64,000 nt of DNA from Coxiellaceae bacterium (GCA_011523685.1 WTGG01000004.1:1-64000); one strand, 5' to 3'; positions 18,210-28,312 are shown, counted from the stretch's first letter. The notes: generated from the sequence alone by a model not told the origin. A program made the numbers and translations.

Positions 18210-20201
18210 GTGAGTGACTTAAATCAGGATGTTAAACCGTACATATCTGCTAGTGAATCTTTACCAGAGTTAACGATTAAGGTCATTTTTTTATCGGTTA
18301 TTTTGGCTTGTATTTTAGCGGGTGCGAATTGTTATCTAGCACTTAAAGTTGGAACCACTATTTCGGCCTCTATCCCTGCCTCAGTCATTTCAATTGGTAT
18401 TCTGCGTTTCTTTAAGCAATCCAATATATTAGAAAGCACGATGGTTCAAACAGCTGCTTCTGCTGGTGAAGGAGTTGCTGCTGCGGTCTCGTTTGTTTTG
18501 CCTGCGATGATATTGTTGCATTATTGGCAGCATTTCCCGTATTGGGAAACTTTAATGATTACCATGCTGGGTGGTGTATTAGGAGTATTGTTTTCCGTGC
18601 CTTTGCGCCGGGTTTTATTAAATATTCCAGCTTTGAAATTTCCAGAGGGTACTGCGATTGGTAAAGTCCTCACTGCTTGTGCTGAAGGTGGTGGGGATTT
18701 AGGTGCCTTATGTTGGGGTGCACTTGTCGGTGGTTTGGTGAGTTTTTGTCAGGCGGGATTGCAAATTTTTACAGACTCATTGCAAGTCTGGTTTCGTGTT
18801 GGGCAAACCTTCATGGGTATGGGTATTGGTTATAATCCTGCGTTAGTCGCTGCCGGATACATCATAGGCATAGAGGTGGGTTTGAGCTTGCTCACGGGTG
18901 TTGTTATAGGCTGGATGGTGGTATTACCTGCTTTATTTTTACACTTTGGGTTGTCCGCCACTACTAATACACCTGATGCTTATAGTGTAGTGATGGATAT
19001 GTGGTCTTCGCATTTACGTTTTGTAGGTGTAGGTGTCATGTTTGTTGGTGGCATTTGGACGCTATTACGGTTAATTAAGCCATTGCTCGATGGTTGGCAA
19101 GCGCCTATTAAGAAAAAGGGTTCATCATCTGGGTCGGCTCGCCTGCGCACAGATAGAGATATACCAGGCTTTTGGATTATATTAGGCGTGATTATTGTTG
19201 CCATCGTCATTTATTATTTTATGTGGACTCAGATGAAAGACCTGGATTTAGGAATTTCAGTGTTAGGGACTCATGGCTTCATTCTTTTAGTGATTGGCCT
19301 AATATTAGCAATTGGTTTCTCGCTATCTACGGTGTGTGGTTATTTTACGGGTATGGTGGGTTCTACTAATAACCCATTGTCTGGCGTTTTGATTATTGCG
19401 GTTGCTTTAATTGGCGCATTATTTCTGTTATTTAAATTATTGCCGCCACATTTGCATCATATCTTGCACCTTTTGGGGGTATTGATTGTGATCACAGCCA
19501 TGATTGCAACAGCGGCTTCTATCTCTAATGAAAATATTCAAGACCTTAAGGCCGGTCAAATTATGGGTGCGACTCCTTGGAAGCAGCAAATTGTTCTTAT
19601 TCTAGGTGTTGTCTGTTCATCGTTTACCATTGCGCCAGTTTTGGATTTATTATTCCAAGCTTACGGTATGGCTGGTGTATACCCACGCGCGGGTATGGAC
19701 CCGACTCAGATGTTGCCAGCACCACAAGCAAGTCTCATTGCTTCTGTTGCGCAGGGGATTTTAACAGGGCATTTAGAATGGATGATGATCAGTTTAGGTG
19801 TTGCCATTGCTGTTGTTTTAATTGGTGTGGATGAGTGGCTGAAACCGAGAGGGTATCGTCTGCCAGTTTTAGCCGTTGGGTTAGGTATTTATTTGCCAAC
19901 CGATGTTATGACGCCGGTTATTGTTGGGACTATTGTGAGTTATCTAGTGAATCGATCAATGCGACAACGGCATGATGTTATGTCTCTACATGAATATCAG
20001 CATCAAAATGGATTATTGCTCGCTTGTGGTTTAGTGGCAGGTGCCGCCTTGATGGGTGTGATTCTAGCTATTCCGTTTGTCGTGATGGGCAGTTCCAATG
20101 CTTTAGCCATCATGCCTCATTCGTTGCATCAGGTTGCAACGATATTAGGTTTCTTATCGCTCTTGGCGATTTGTCGATGGCTGTATCGTACATCTTTTTA
20201 A
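18210..20201 (+). CDS. OPT family oligopeptide transporter
   Basis: This 663-residue polytopic protein of the OPT family has about 14-16 hydrophobic segments. The characteristic early block NCYLALKVGTTISASIPASV lies near residue 44, followed by TMVQTAASAGEGVAAAVSFVLPAM. OPT proteins import oligopeptides or metal-chelate complexes by proton symport; the substrate here is unknown. A GTG at 18198 is in frame, but AGGTGG sits eight bases before the GTG at 18210, which I prefer. The overlapping ATG nearby is out of frame. The stop is 9 bp before the cysteine desulfurase start, so they may be cotranscribed. Confidence 0.92.
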   Translation: MSDLNQDVKPYISASESLPELTIKVIFLSVILACILAGANCYLALKVGTTISASIPASVISIGILRFFKQSNILESTMVQTAASAGEGVAAAVSFVLPAMILLHYWQHFPYWETLMITMLGGVLGVLFSVPLRRVLLNIPALKFPEGTAIGKVLTACAEGGGDLGALCWGALVGGLVSFCQAGLQIFTDSLQVWFRVGQTFMGMGIGYNPALVAAGYIIGIEVGLSLLTGVVIGWMVVLPALFLHFGLSATTNTPDAYSVVMDMWSSHLRFVGVGVMFVGGIWTLLRLIKPLLDGWQAPIKKKGSSSGSARLRTDRDIPGFWIILGVIIVAIVIYYFMWTQMKDLDLGISVLGTHGFILLVIGLILAIGFSLSTVCGYFTGMVGSTNNPLSGVLIIAVALIGALFLLFKLLPPHLHHILHLLGVLIVITAMIATAASISNENIQDLKAGQIMGATPWKQQIVLILGVVCSSFTIAPVLDLLFQAYGMAGVYPRAGMDPTQMLPAPQASLIASVAQGILTGHLEWMMISLGVAIAVVLIGVDEWLKPRGYRLPVLAVGLGIYLPTDVMTPVIVGTIVSYLVNRSMRQRHDVMSLHEYQHQNGLLLACGLVAGAALMGVILAIPFVVMGSSNALAIMPHSLHQVATILGFLSLLAICRWLYRTSF

Positions 20202-20210
20202 GGCGATATA

Positions 20211-21368
20211 ATGGCTTTTGTATATTTGGATTATATGGCATCAACGCCACTCGCAGAGGAAGCGCTTCAAGCTATGTTGCCTTGTATGCAGGCTCATGCA
20301 CCTCTAGGTAATCCGTCCTCGAATGCCTATGGCGTTAAGTCACAGGTGCCCATTGCTCAGGCTGCACAACAAGTCGCGTCCTCTATTGGAGCAACACCCG
20401 ATAGTATTATTTGGACATCAGGTGCCACTGAAGCTAATAACCTGGCTATTAAAGGTGCTGCACAGTTTTATCAGCGACAAGGTAAACATATTGTGACGAT
20501 GGCGTGTGAGCATAAAGCTGTATTAGGTCCATGCCAGATGTTAGAGCGTTTAGGATATGAGGTGAGTTACTTATCACCTGATACTCATGGTTTGTTAGAT
20601 CTTGAGTTGCTGAAAAAAACGTTACGTAAAGATACTGTGTTAGTGAGTGTGATGCACGTTAACAATGAGACTGGCATTATTCAGAATATTTCGGCGATTT
20701 CTAAATGCGTTAAAGCAGTAGGGGCCTTGTTACATGTGGATGCAGCACAATCTATAGGTAAGATCCCGGTGGATGTATCTTCCATGGGTGTTGATCTTAT
20801 GACGCTATCGGCTCACAAGGCTTATGGACCCTCGGGTGTTGGGGCCTTGTATATCAGTCAAAAGCCAAGATTGCATTTAGTGCCTCAAATGCATGGTGGC
20901 GAACAGCAATCGGGTGTCCGTTCTGGGACTTTATCTGTGCATCAAGTTGTGGGTATGGGGGCGGGATTTGCCAGCGCTCTGAAAGATTATCAAAAAGATT
21001 ATGAGCGTATTGTATTATTACGAGATCAGATTTGGCACGGGCTACAAAGTATAGGTGGAATTACTTTAAATGGGCACCTAGATCACCAAGTGCCACATTG
21101 TTTGAATGTCTCATTTCAAGGTGTTCATATGGATGCATTATTATTGGATTTACGTCACTTTGTCGTATCAACAGGTTCATCATGCAATGCGGCTTTGAAT
21201 GAGCCATCTCACGTGCTTCGGAGCATGGGAATCGATGATGTGAGTGCGCGCCAATCACTGCGGATTAGTTTTGGAAAATATACACAACAAGATGAATGCC
21301 AGTTATTTCTTGATCAGTGCGCTGCTTCAGTTCAGCGTTTGCGTCAACTGTCACCGGGTGCCCTATGA
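20211..21368 (+). CDS. Cysteine desulfurase, IscS/NifS family
   Basis: This 385-residue PLP enzyme removes sulfur from cysteine to form alanine and an enzyme persulfide. Visible motifs: MASTPLAEEALQAML near residue 7, SGATEANNLAIKG near 67, the PLP lysine in SAHKAYGPSG near 200, and the active-site cysteine in STGSSCNAALNEPS near 325. The following IscU-like gene overlaps it by 4 bp (ATGA). The housekeeping isc operon partners (iscR, iscA, hscBA, fdx) are absent, so this is likely a paralogue with a specialised role rather than the main IscS. Confidence 0.9.
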   Translation: MAFVYLDYMASTPLAEEALQAMLPCMQAHAPLGNPSSNAYGVKSQVPIAQAAQQVASSIGATPDSIIWTSGATEANNLAIKGAAQFYQRQGKHIVTMACEHKAVLGPCQMLERLGYEVSYLSPDTHGLLDLELLKKTLRKDTVLVSVMHVNNETGIIQNISAISKCVKAVGALLHVDAAQSIGKIPVDVSSMGVDLMTLSAHKAYGPSGVGALYISQKPRLHLVPQMHGGEQQSGVRSGTLSVHQVVGMGAGFASALKDYQKDYERIVLLRDQIWHGLQSIGGITLNGHLDHQVPHCLNVSFQGVHMDALLLDLRHFVVSTGSSCNAALNEPSHVLRSMGIDDVSARQSLRISFGKYTQQDECQLFLDQCAASVQRLRQLSPGAL

Positions 21369-21727
21369 ATTATTCAGCTGACGTGATTGATTATTTTGAG
21401 AATACAGACCACGCAGGTGTTTTACAGGCAGATTTAGATGATGTTTATATCGAACAGTCAGGAGTGGTGAGTAGGGAGTTGTTTGAATTATCACTTAAAA
21501 TCGATGGCGATCGAATCATGGCAGCAAGATTTCGTGCGTTTGGACCACCTGCTCTTATTGCGTTAGGGGAATGGCTGTGTCGTCAATTGGAACAAAAAAA
21601 TGTAGGCTATTTATTCTCGATATCTGAAACTATGCTGCTTGAGGCGTTAGGCCTGTCTGAGATTTTTGTGCCTTTGGCATCTTTGGTGATGTCTACCGTA
21701 AAAGCTATTATTGAACGTGTCAATTAA
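21365..21727 (+). CDS. IscU/NifU-like protein lacking the cluster cysteines
   Basis: This 120-residue protein starts MNYSADVIDYFEN, matching the IscU N-terminus, and continues with the IscU-like blocks DGDRIMAARFRAFG and LASLVMSTVKAIIE. The three IscU cysteines are missing. The first position falls in the VVSRE region, the second reads FGPPA instead of YGCG, and the third reads VPLASL instead of IHCS. The only Cys (WLCRQ) is elsewhere. It overlaps the desulfurase stop by ATGA. It cannot be a conventional Fe-S scaffold; it may be a regulatory or sulfur-handling partner. A longer frame from 21317 lies inside the desulfurase gene and is not used. Confidence 0.8.
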   Translation: MNYSADVIDYFENTDHAGVLQADLDDVYIEQSGVVSRELFELSLKIDGDRIMAARFRAFGPPALIALGEWLCRQLEQKNVGYLFSISETMLLEALGLSEIFVPLASLVMSTVKAIIERVN

Positions 21728-21736
21728 GGAGTGATG

Positions 21737-22690
21737 ATGCGAGAACTTTATCCAGCTATTGAGCCTTATGATTACGGACACTTGTCTGTGTCAGGTCAAC
21801 ATAGGGTGTATTACGAGCAATGCGGTAATCCAGAAGGGGTGCCTGTGCTTGTTGTTCATGGAGGCCCAGGGGGTGGGTGTCAGGATAACATGCGTTGTTT
21901 TTTTGATCCTGCGTATTATCGTATTATTTTAGTGGATCAGCGTGGTTGTGGTCGTAGTCTTCCTTTTTGCTGCCTAGAGGACAATAATACGCCATCATTG
22001 ATTGAGGACTTTGAGCGCATCCGTGAACATTGTTCCATTGATCAATGGATGTTATTTGGTGGCTCTTGGGGGACAACGTTGAGCATAGCCTATGCGCAAC
22101 AGTATCCCGAGCGTATCAGTAAAATCATTCTACGAGGAGTGTTTTTAGCAACCCCAGAAGAGACTAATTGGTTGTTTCAAGAAGGTGGAGCAAGTCAAAT
22201 CTACCCTGAAGCTTGGCAGCGATTTATAGAAGGTTTTAGTAAGGACGAACAGCAAGACATGATGTCTGCTTATCATGCTCGTTTTTTAGCGTTGAATTAC
22301 GGTAAAGAAGCCGAAGCTTTGGCTCGACAGTGTCTTCGATGGGAAAGCACCATGGCGCACTTGGCCAGTAACCTAGAACAAGTTGAACGGGATTTGCATG
22401 ATGATGTTACGCAGACATACTCACGGATTATTTGTCACTATGCGGCTCATCGGTTCTTTTTAGATCGTGCTTTGCTCGACGGTATGGATCAATGCCAGCA
22501 CATTCCTTGTCATATTGTTCATGGCCGACATGATGTGATTTGTTTGCCGATTGCGGCATGGCGTTTACATCAAGCATGGCCAAATTCAACGATTAACTAT
22601 GTCCCTGATGGTGCACATTCTGCAATGGACCCGGCGATGATCGATGCGTTAGTGACAATTTGTGATGACTGGAAAGCGTCTGATAGATAA
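21737..22690 (+). CDS. pip: Proline iminopeptidase
   Basis: This 317-residue alpha/beta-hydrolase cleaves N-terminal proline from peptides. Motifs: the oxyanion-hole block VVHGGPGGGC near residue 42, DQRGCGRS near 72, the nucleophile elbow GGSWGTTLS near 109, and late Asp (HGRHDVIC) and His (PDGAHSAMD) near 265 and 293. The start is the ATG at 21737, five bases after AAGGAG; an ATG at 21734 and a GTG at 21731 are in frame but too close to the Shine-Dalgarno. Ten bases after the IscU-like gene, so possibly cotranscribed. Confidence 0.93.
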   Translation: MRELYPAIEPYDYGHLSVSGQHRVYYEQCGNPEGVPVLVVHGGPGGGCQDNMRCFFDPAYYRIILVDQRGCGRSLPFCCLEDNNTPSLIEDFERIREHCSIDQWMLFGGSWGTTLSIAYAQQYPERISKIILRGVFLATPEETNWLFQEGGASQIYPEAWQRFIEGFSKDEQQDMMSAYHARFLALNYGKEAEALARQCLRWESTMAHLASNLEQVERDLHDDVTQTYSRIICHYAAHRFFLDRALLDGMDQCQHIPCHIVHGRHDVICLPIAAWRLHQAWPNSTINYVPDGAHSAMDPAMIDALVTICDDWKASDR

Positions 22691-22709
22691 CGCTATTGGA
22701 TAATACAAT

Positions 22710-23207
22710 ATGATTCAGAGTGACAATAATTCTACAGCAGATACGGAAAAGCGTCTTACGTCTTTGCTGAAATTGAGAAATTGTTTGGTGGGTGAATGTG
22801 GTACATGCGATTCCCCAGCGGAAGGTAGTTATCTTTCTCAGATGCATAACAGAAGTAGGTGGAGTATCTTTGATAAAAATCTTAGGGCTCATCAGCTGCG
22901 TAATCAGCAAGTGTCTTCAATTGTAGATTCCATTAACGATGTCATACAAGCAGATGCTTATCAAAAAAATGAAGAGCAATTTCGGGTATTTGGTGAAGAT
23001 CTCAAATTGCATGATTGTTCTGGTCAAGGGACATTAGAATACATTAACCTAACACACGATCTCATTAAAAAAACCATGGATCATATTCAAGACTCTTATG
23101 GATTATGGTTGACAAATCGTAGTGAGTTATATGCGCTATTGAAAGAAGCTTATGATAAGGATGTCGGTAATGCTCAAGGGTTACCCTCTTATGAATCCTT
23201 TAAGTGA
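22710..23207 (+). CDS. Hypothetical protein, 165 aa
   Basis: I do not recognise this protein. It is soluble, charged and mostly helical, begins MIQSDNNSTADTEKRL, and has a CxxCxxC-like spacing in the N-terminal quarter (CLVGECGTCDS near residue 29). It has no signal peptide. It lies 19 bp after pip, on the same strand, and may be the last gene of that transcript. Confidence 0.6.
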   Translation: MIQSDNNSTADTEKRLTSLLKLRNCLVGECGTCDSPAEGSYLSQMHNRSRWSIFDKNLRAHQLRNQQVSSIVDSINDVIQADAYQKNEEQFRVFGEDLKLHDCSGQGTLEYINLTHDLIKKTMDHIQDSYGLWLTNRSELYALLKEAYDKDVGNAQGLPSYESFK

Positions 23208-23307
23208 TCATGCGTGAGGTGAGTTATACTTATAGCACAGTAGAGGGCTGATTTAGGTCGTTAGCCTTGAATGTTTTAGAGTACATCAAGTAGACAAGGA
23301 GGTTGTT

Positions 23308-23817
23308 GTGAAAAAAGTGATACTGCTAAGGTTAATGCAGACGGCATTACTCATACCGCCAGCTTTAAGAGAATGGATGAATACGCTGACAGATTCAGTG
23401 CAGATAAACAACGAAGTGGATTTTCTTGCTAAGGTTATGGGCTTTCCTACACCGGAAAATACAGGTAGTGTAATTAACCGAGCAATTGATGCTTCCTGGG
23501 TGGTTCATTGTGGTGTGTGGTCTTTGGTGTTGATGCATTTTATAACGGCAGTATTAATTACGTGGGGTATTGTTGAGCTTGTGTTTCATCTACATGTCTC
23601 TGAGCAGCGATTTCAAATCTATAAAACCTATGCTCAGTTGGGATTATGTTTTGGTATTTTCTTTTATACCTTCTTTTTTGGGTTTATGGCCAGTGATGTT
23701 TTTCTTAGCTTTATGCATGGCGCATCATTTGATACTAGTATTTTAGTGATGGTGGTCCCGATGGGGTTTGCCTTGCTGTTTTTAAATACTCGTTTTAATT
23801 CATCTTCCCATTCTTAA
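23308..23817 (+). CDS. DUF2165-like small integral membrane protein
   Basis: This 169-residue protein has about four hydrophobic segments (roughly residues 5-18, 70-95, 110-132, 140-160). An early Asn-containing loop and NRAIDASWVVHCGVW resemble the predicted small integral membrane protein family DUF2165. Function of the family is unknown. The GTG start at 23308 is backed by a very strong Shine-Dalgarno, AAGGAGG. Confidence 0.6.
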   Translation: MKKVILLRLMQTALLIPPALREWMNTLTDSVQINNEVDFLAKVMGFPTPENTGSVINRAIDASWVVHCGVWSLVLMHFITAVLITWGIVELVFHLHVSEQRFQIYKTYAQLGLCFGIFFYTFFFGFMASDVFLSFMHGASFDTSILVMVVPMGFALLFLNTRFNSSSHS

Positions 23818-24089
23818 GGCTTAATGGGTCTGGGTGATTAGGGGTGGTATAAAGTGCTAGTCAGTGGTCCTTTATGTTCATGACCACGATCGTCGTTGCT
23901 TTTATAGGTAGTTCAAGATGACAGGGATGGTTAATATTTAACGATCCCCGTAAGGTGACTCCTTCTTAAGCATGAATATTTCTCTGATGAGTCTTATTGT
24001 TGAAAAAATATGCATATTTCTAGTTGTATTAAGATTGCTTTAACATAACAACGTTATTATTTGTCCATATATTTTGAGGTATTGTAATT

Positions 24090-24935
24090 ATGCGGGTGAA
24101 GACAGACAGTCAAATTGCCACAGAATTTATTCAGGCTATTAAGTTTATCATTACAGGGGGTTCTATAAAAGATCGTTTAGACGGTTTGGTCAATGAGTGT
24201 GATAGTGTCAACGGACTGGTGAGGGTGCCGCCTCCTGAAAGCGTCTTGGATCATGTTATTAAGGCCGCTTTAGATTGGAATTTCCCTCCCAAGGCTTGTA
24301 TAAAGACTTTTATTACCGATAATTTTAAAACCAAGTACAATTATCAAACAGATTGCATTCACACAATTAATGGCACTAGTATAGATAATTTAGATTTATT
24401 GCTTGATCATCATGGTTATGTTGTTAACAAGGAGCCTTCATTAAGATCATATGCAAGATACCAATGCGCTTACCCGAGTCTTGCGGACACTTTTGAAGAT
24501 ACTCAAGAGAATCATCTTCCCAATGAGCTCGTAAAGTTCCTTGAAAAAAATTATCAGCCCAGCTCAGAAGTCTATCAGGCCATATTAGACGAATTTTATC
24601 AGGATGCCCCCTTTGATTTAAAAGCTCCTGATGAATATTCAAATTTATCATATGAATCTCGATTGATGTTAAAAAAGGTGTTAAGACAGGCTTTAGGAAG
24701 CCTTAGTATTTCTAAGGGCAGTTTTTTTACTCAGGCGCAAAATGAAAAAGAAATTCTATCATTTATTATTGATTATCAAGAGAATAAACTAATCGATAAG
24801 GTTAAATCTTTATTTTTTCGAAAAGTTACCACACAAACACGTGATTGTTTTGAGACTGTTAATAGCTTTTCTTCTCAGGGTTGTTCAGTTGAGCTCACTC
24901 AAGTACAAGTATCCCCCTCTTCTGGTCATAATTAA
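24090..24935 (+). CDS. Hypothetical protein, 281 aa
   Basis: I do not recognise this protein. It is soluble and helical and starts MRVKTDSQIATEF. It has an isolated LDLLLDHHGYVVNKE segment near residue 98 that faintly recalls an ankyrin-type helix pair, and a Ser/Cys-rich C-terminus. The 272 bases before it are AT-rich in their second half and contain TAACATAACAACGTTATTAT, a partial palindrome that could be part of a promoter or operator. It may be a lineage-specific or effector-like gene. Confidence 0.6.
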   Translation: MRVKTDSQIATEFIQAIKFIITGGSIKDRLDGLVNECDSVNGLVRVPPPESVLDHVIKAALDWNFPPKACIKTFITDNFKTKYNYQTDCIHTINGTSIDNLDLLLDHHGYVVNKEPSLRSYARYQCAYPSLADTFEDTQENHLPNELVKFLEKNYQPSSEVYQAILDEFYQDAPFDLKAPDEYSNLSYESRLMLKKVLRQALGSLSISKGSFFTQAQNEKEILSFIIDYQENKLIDKVKSLFFRKVTTQTRDCFETVNSFSSQGCSVELTQVQVSPSSGHN

Positions 24936-25084
24936 TTATCTTAATGTTGAGCGTTTTAAACCGACTGTAGTTGTATTGTTCTTTAGCACGCATATTGTTA
25001 GCGTCGGTATTTTATGCCTTGCAATAGGAGTTTTTTAACCATATATTCATCATTATTTTTTAGATAGTCAGCTCTTCAAATACA

Positions 25085-25642
25085 ATGGACAAATATTACG
25101 TGACAAGGCAGTTGAGATGTTTTCTCAAAAGAGGGGTGGTTTTTTCCTTTGTGCTCTCTCTCTTCTTCATCTATGGAGCGCAATATTCTTTGGCCAGTGA
25201 TGAATCTGCTAGTGTTGGTCATTCATTGTGGTCAATGATTATTGGTCGCCCTGCTGATTCTCGAGTTTATCTAGGCATGTGGGCTCTTCATCTAAATGAG
25301 CAAGCGATCCATAATGATAATGCGGTTAACGACCTAGTTGCAGTCACCTATAATGGTTATTCTGCGGGTGCTTTTAAGAACTCGTATTATGATTGGACAT
25401 ATGCAGCTTCTTTTCAGCGTGAGGTCTATGAAAAAAATTGGTCTCATAACTCATCGTTACACATCGGTTACAGAGCGGGTGGTATTGTTGGTTATGATGA
25501 CCGGTTGTGTGGAGATTTATGTTCTAAATCGCCATTGCTTCCTTTTATTGTTCCTTATTTTAATCTTCAGAAGAGTAACATAGGGTTCGAGTCTCAGTTT
25601 GCTTTTACCGTTTTGACGGCAGGATTATATTATCATCTTTGA
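25085..25642 (+). CDS. Putative outer-membrane beta-barrel protein, 185 aa
   Basis: The N-terminus has a basic region and a hydrophobic core with a likely signal-peptidase site after QYSLA (near residue 37). The mature part alternates short beta-strand-like stretches such as RVYLGMWALHL, LVAVTYNGYSAG and LHIGYRAGGIVGYD and ends in an aromatic C-terminus, LTAGLYYHL, as outer-membrane barrels do. Size fits an eight-stranded barrel of the PagP/PagL type, but I cannot match catalytic residues, so no enzyme is claimed. The Shine-Dalgarno is poor. Confidence 0.6.
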   Translation: MDKYYVTRQLRCFLKRGVVFSFVLSLFFIYGAQYSLASDESASVGHSLWSMIIGRPADSRVYLGMWALHLNEQAIHNDNAVNDLVAVTYNGYSAGAFKNSYYDWTYAASFQREVYEKNWSHNSSLHIGYRAGGIVGYDDRLCGDLCSKSPLLPFIVPYFNLQKSNIGFESQFAFTVLTAGLYYHL

Positions 25643-25677
25643 TGGTTGAAGCGTTATGAATTTGCACGGGGCGCTGT

Positions 25678-26571
25678 TTATTCGTTGCTAGATGTGGTTT
25701 GTATCCAATTTAGAATGTTTTCATAAGTAGTTAAGCGGTCAGCCTCATTCAAAACTTCGTGGTAGGCATTAGGTGGAGAGATAGCGTGCTTCCCGTGACT
25801 CGTAATCGTCTCAAAAAATTGTTGGATCTTTTGGTTGTCCGCTAGCACATCGTTTTCAGCCATGATCATGAGAATGGGGATGTTAGGCCAGTGTTTCGCG
25901 CATTTAAACACGGTCTCTTGAGCATCCTTAGCGGCGAGGAACCATGCGACGGAAGTAGCGTTAAGGCGCTTTTTATCAGCGGCAATTTTTTTCATAATGT
26001 TTTCATCATGAGTTAAATCCACATGTTTGGCTTTTTTAGGCAGTGATAACTTGGGGTAAAGTTTAGTTGCTTGAGTTAGAAGCCACTGCAGAGGTTTTAT
26101 CGGGAGTATTTTAGGGTGTGTGCCTAGATAGGGTGCGCTAAGTATCAGTCGCTGCGGTTGATGTGCTTTTTCATGGGTGAGCAAGTAATAGCATGCCATC
26201 AGGCCTCCATTGCTATGTGCTAATAGGTTGATTGTTCGAGATTGGCATTGTTGCTGTATGGCGGTTATGACTTGATGGAGGTCGCTGCTGTAGGTTTTAA
26301 AATGGGTGATGAAGCCTCGTTCACCGCTAGATAGGCCATGGCCGCGCACATCAAAGCTCGCTACATGATAGCCACGTTGGAAGAACCACGACATGATTGA
26401 AAGATAGCAGTCAGAGTGTTCGGAGTAACCGTGTATAAAGATGATTAATTCAGCGTTGTTGGGTTGCTTCGCGTATTGGTAATAGATCTCTGTGTCGTCA
26501 TCAGTCTGTAGTGTGGACTCCCTGAGTGCACGTTTGAGCTCAGCAGCAGCAGGGTAGATTAATGATGGCAT
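25678..26571 (-). CDS. Alpha/beta hydrolase (monoacylglycerol lipase/lysophospholipase-like)
   Basis: This 297-residue serine hydrolase resembles the monoacylglycerol lipase/PldB group. Blocks: IFIHGYSEHSDCY near residue 45, SFDVRGHGLSSGERG near 71, the nucleophile elbow LAHSNGG near 117, the Asp of AENDVLAD near 241 and the His of AYHEVLNE near 270. The ATG at 26571 has GGAG seven bases before it. An ATG at 26583 would add four residues but has no Shine-Dalgarno. It is divergent from the ABC-F gene. Confidence 0.87.
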   Translation of the reverse strand: MPSLIYPAAAELKRALRESTLQTDDDTEIYYQYAKQPNNAELIIFIHGYSEHSDCYLSIMSWFFQRGYHVASFDVRGHGLSSGERGFITHFKTYSSDLHQVITAIQQQCQSRTINLLAHSNGGLMACYYLLTHEKAHQPQRLILSAPYLGTHPKILPIKPLQWLLTQATKLYPKLSLPKKAKHVDLTHDENIMKKIAADKKRLNATSVAWFLAAKDAQETVFKCAKHWPNIPILMIMAENDVLADNQKIQQFFETITSHGKHAISPPNAYHEVLNEADRLTTYENILNWIQTTSSNE

Positions 26572-26702
26572 TTGGTTCTCCATAACACAGCATATGATCG
26601 ATGCGTATAATACGCATTTCCCTTAATGCTGGGAAGTCCGGGATGGTTTTTTTTAAAGAATTTGGTATGATGTCGCCTGATTTTTCACCATGGAATATGC
26701 CA

Positions 26703-28304
26703 ATGCTCTCTACTGCAAACCTGACTATCCAATTTGGAAGCAAGCCTTTATTTGAAGATGTCTCAGTCAAATTTGAAGAGGGTGGTCACTATGGTTTAAT
26801 TGGAGCCAATGGGAGTGGTAAGTCCACATTTCTTAAGATTTTATCAGGAGACCTGGAGCCTACGCATGGTCAAGTGATGAAAGGCCCTCAGCAGCGTATT
26901 GCGACACTTTGCCAAGATCAGTTTGCATTTGATGAATTTACGGTTATGGATACGGTGATCATGGGGCACCAAGATCTCTGGAAGATAAAGCAACGTCGCG
27001 ATGAAATCTATGCGCTTCCTGAAATGTCAGAAGCAGAAGGCATGGAGGTCGCTGAGTTAGAAATGCAATATGCTGAGTTAGATGGCTATTCAGCAGAGTC
27101 GCGAGCAGGGGAGTTGTTGCTGGGTGTTGAAATACCAGAAGATCAGCATCTGCGTCTCATGAGTGAGCTGCCGCCGGGCCTTAAGTTGCGTGTATTATTA
27201 ACACAGGTGCTTTTTGCTGATCCTGATATTATGCTCCTGGATGAGCCCACTAATAACCTTGATATCAACACGATACGGTGGTTAGAGCATGCTTTACGTG
27301 AAAAAACTTGTACTATGATTATTATTTCGCATGACCGCCATTTTTTGAATGCTGTGTGTACACACATGGCTGATTTAGATTATGGTCGTGTTCAGTTATT
27401 TCCCGGTAATTACGATGAATATATGGCAGCTGCAATGCAGGCTCGACAAAAAATGGTCAGTGATAATGCTAAAAAACAGGCTAAAATCCAAGAGTTACAG
27501 GCTTTTGTTCGACGATTTTCTGCGAATGCATCTAAGTCTCGTCAAGCTACTTCACGCCTAAAGCAGATCGACAAAATTGAATTGGATGAAATTAAGCCGT
27601 CTAGTCGCAAATTCCCCTATATTCGTTTAGAGCAAGAAAAAAAGCTGCATCGTCTGGTGCTTGAGCTGGATGAGTTGCAAGGCGGCTATGATGCTGATTT
27701 GCCCTTATTTAAAGATGTGAGCCTATCAATTGAAGCAGGACAGCGTGTCGCAGTAATAGGCCCTAATGGGATAGGTAAGACGACGATGCTAGAAACGATT
27801 ATGGACCGTTTGCCAAAACAGGCAGGTGGTATTAAATGGTCGGAAAATGCATCAGTGGGTTATTTCTCTCAAGAGCATGCTGATGATTTTGCAGAAGATA
27901 TAACGTTATTAGACTGGGTGGCACAGTGGGGTCAGGCAGGGGATGATGAACAAGAGATCCGGGGTGTCTTGGGTCGTATGTTATTTTCGGGCGACTCCAC
28001 TAAGAAGTCTGTAAAGGTGACATCGGGTGGTGAAAAAGTTCGTTTGATGATTGGTAAACTAACCCTGCAAAGACCTAATGTTTTGGTGTTAGATGAGCCA
28101 ACCAATCACTTAGACATGGAATCTATCGAATCGTTGAATATGGCTCTCGAGCAGTATGAGGGGACCTTGATTTTTGTCAGCCATGATCGACAATTTGTTT
28201 CTTCATTAGCAACTCAGGTGATTGAAATCAAGCCTCATGGTGAAGTGGTTCACTATAAAGGTGATTATGAGAGTTATTTAGAGTCACAAGGCGTAGAAGC
28301 GTAA
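26703..28304 (+). CDS. ybiT: ABC-F family ATPase, YbiT-like
   Basis: This soluble protein of 533 residues has two ABC ATPase domains and no membrane segments, as in translation-associated ABC-F proteins. Domain 1 has Walker [10 protein letters not shown] near residue 35 and Walker [11 protein letters not shown]; domain 2 has GPNGIGKT near 350, the signature TSGGEKVR near 440 and LDEPTNHLD near 465. A linker of about 70 charged residues separates them. The start [18 protein letters not shown] aligns with YbiT (530 aa), so the 34 additional upstream residues of the longest frame are rejected. Confidence 0.9.
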   Translation: MLSTANLTIQFGSKPLFEDVSVKFEEGGHYGLIGANGSGKSTFLKILSGDLEPTHGQVMKGPQQRIATLCQDQFAFDEFTVMDTVIMGHQDLWKIKQRRDEIYALPEMSEAEGMEVAELEMQYAELDGYSAESRAGELLLGVEIPEDQHLRLMSELPPGLKLRVLLTQVLFADPDIMLLDEPTNNLDINTIRWLEHALREKTCTMIIISHDRHFLNAVCTHMADLDYGRVQLFPGNYDEYMAAAMQARQKMVSDNAKKQAKIQELQAFVRRFSANASKSRQATSRLKQIDKIELDEIKPSSRKFPYIRLEQEKKLHRLVLELDELQGGYDADLPLFKDVSLSIEAGQRVAVIGPNGIGKTTMLETIMDRLPKQAGGIKWSENASVGYFSQEHADDFAEDITLLDWVAQWGQAGDDEQEIRGVLGRMLFSGDSTKKSVKVTSGGEKVRLMIGKLTLQRPNVLVLDEPTNHLDMESIESLNMALEQYEGTLIFVSHDRQFVSSLATQVIEIKPHGEVVHYKGDYESYLESQGVEA

Positions 28305-28312
28305 GAAGTTAT

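Noticed and set aside
23818-24089. A small regulatory RNA of the RsmY/Z type
   Set aside because: A few GGA motifs and a GacA-family gene exist in the window, but no stem-loop series with exposed GGA and no terminator is evident here.
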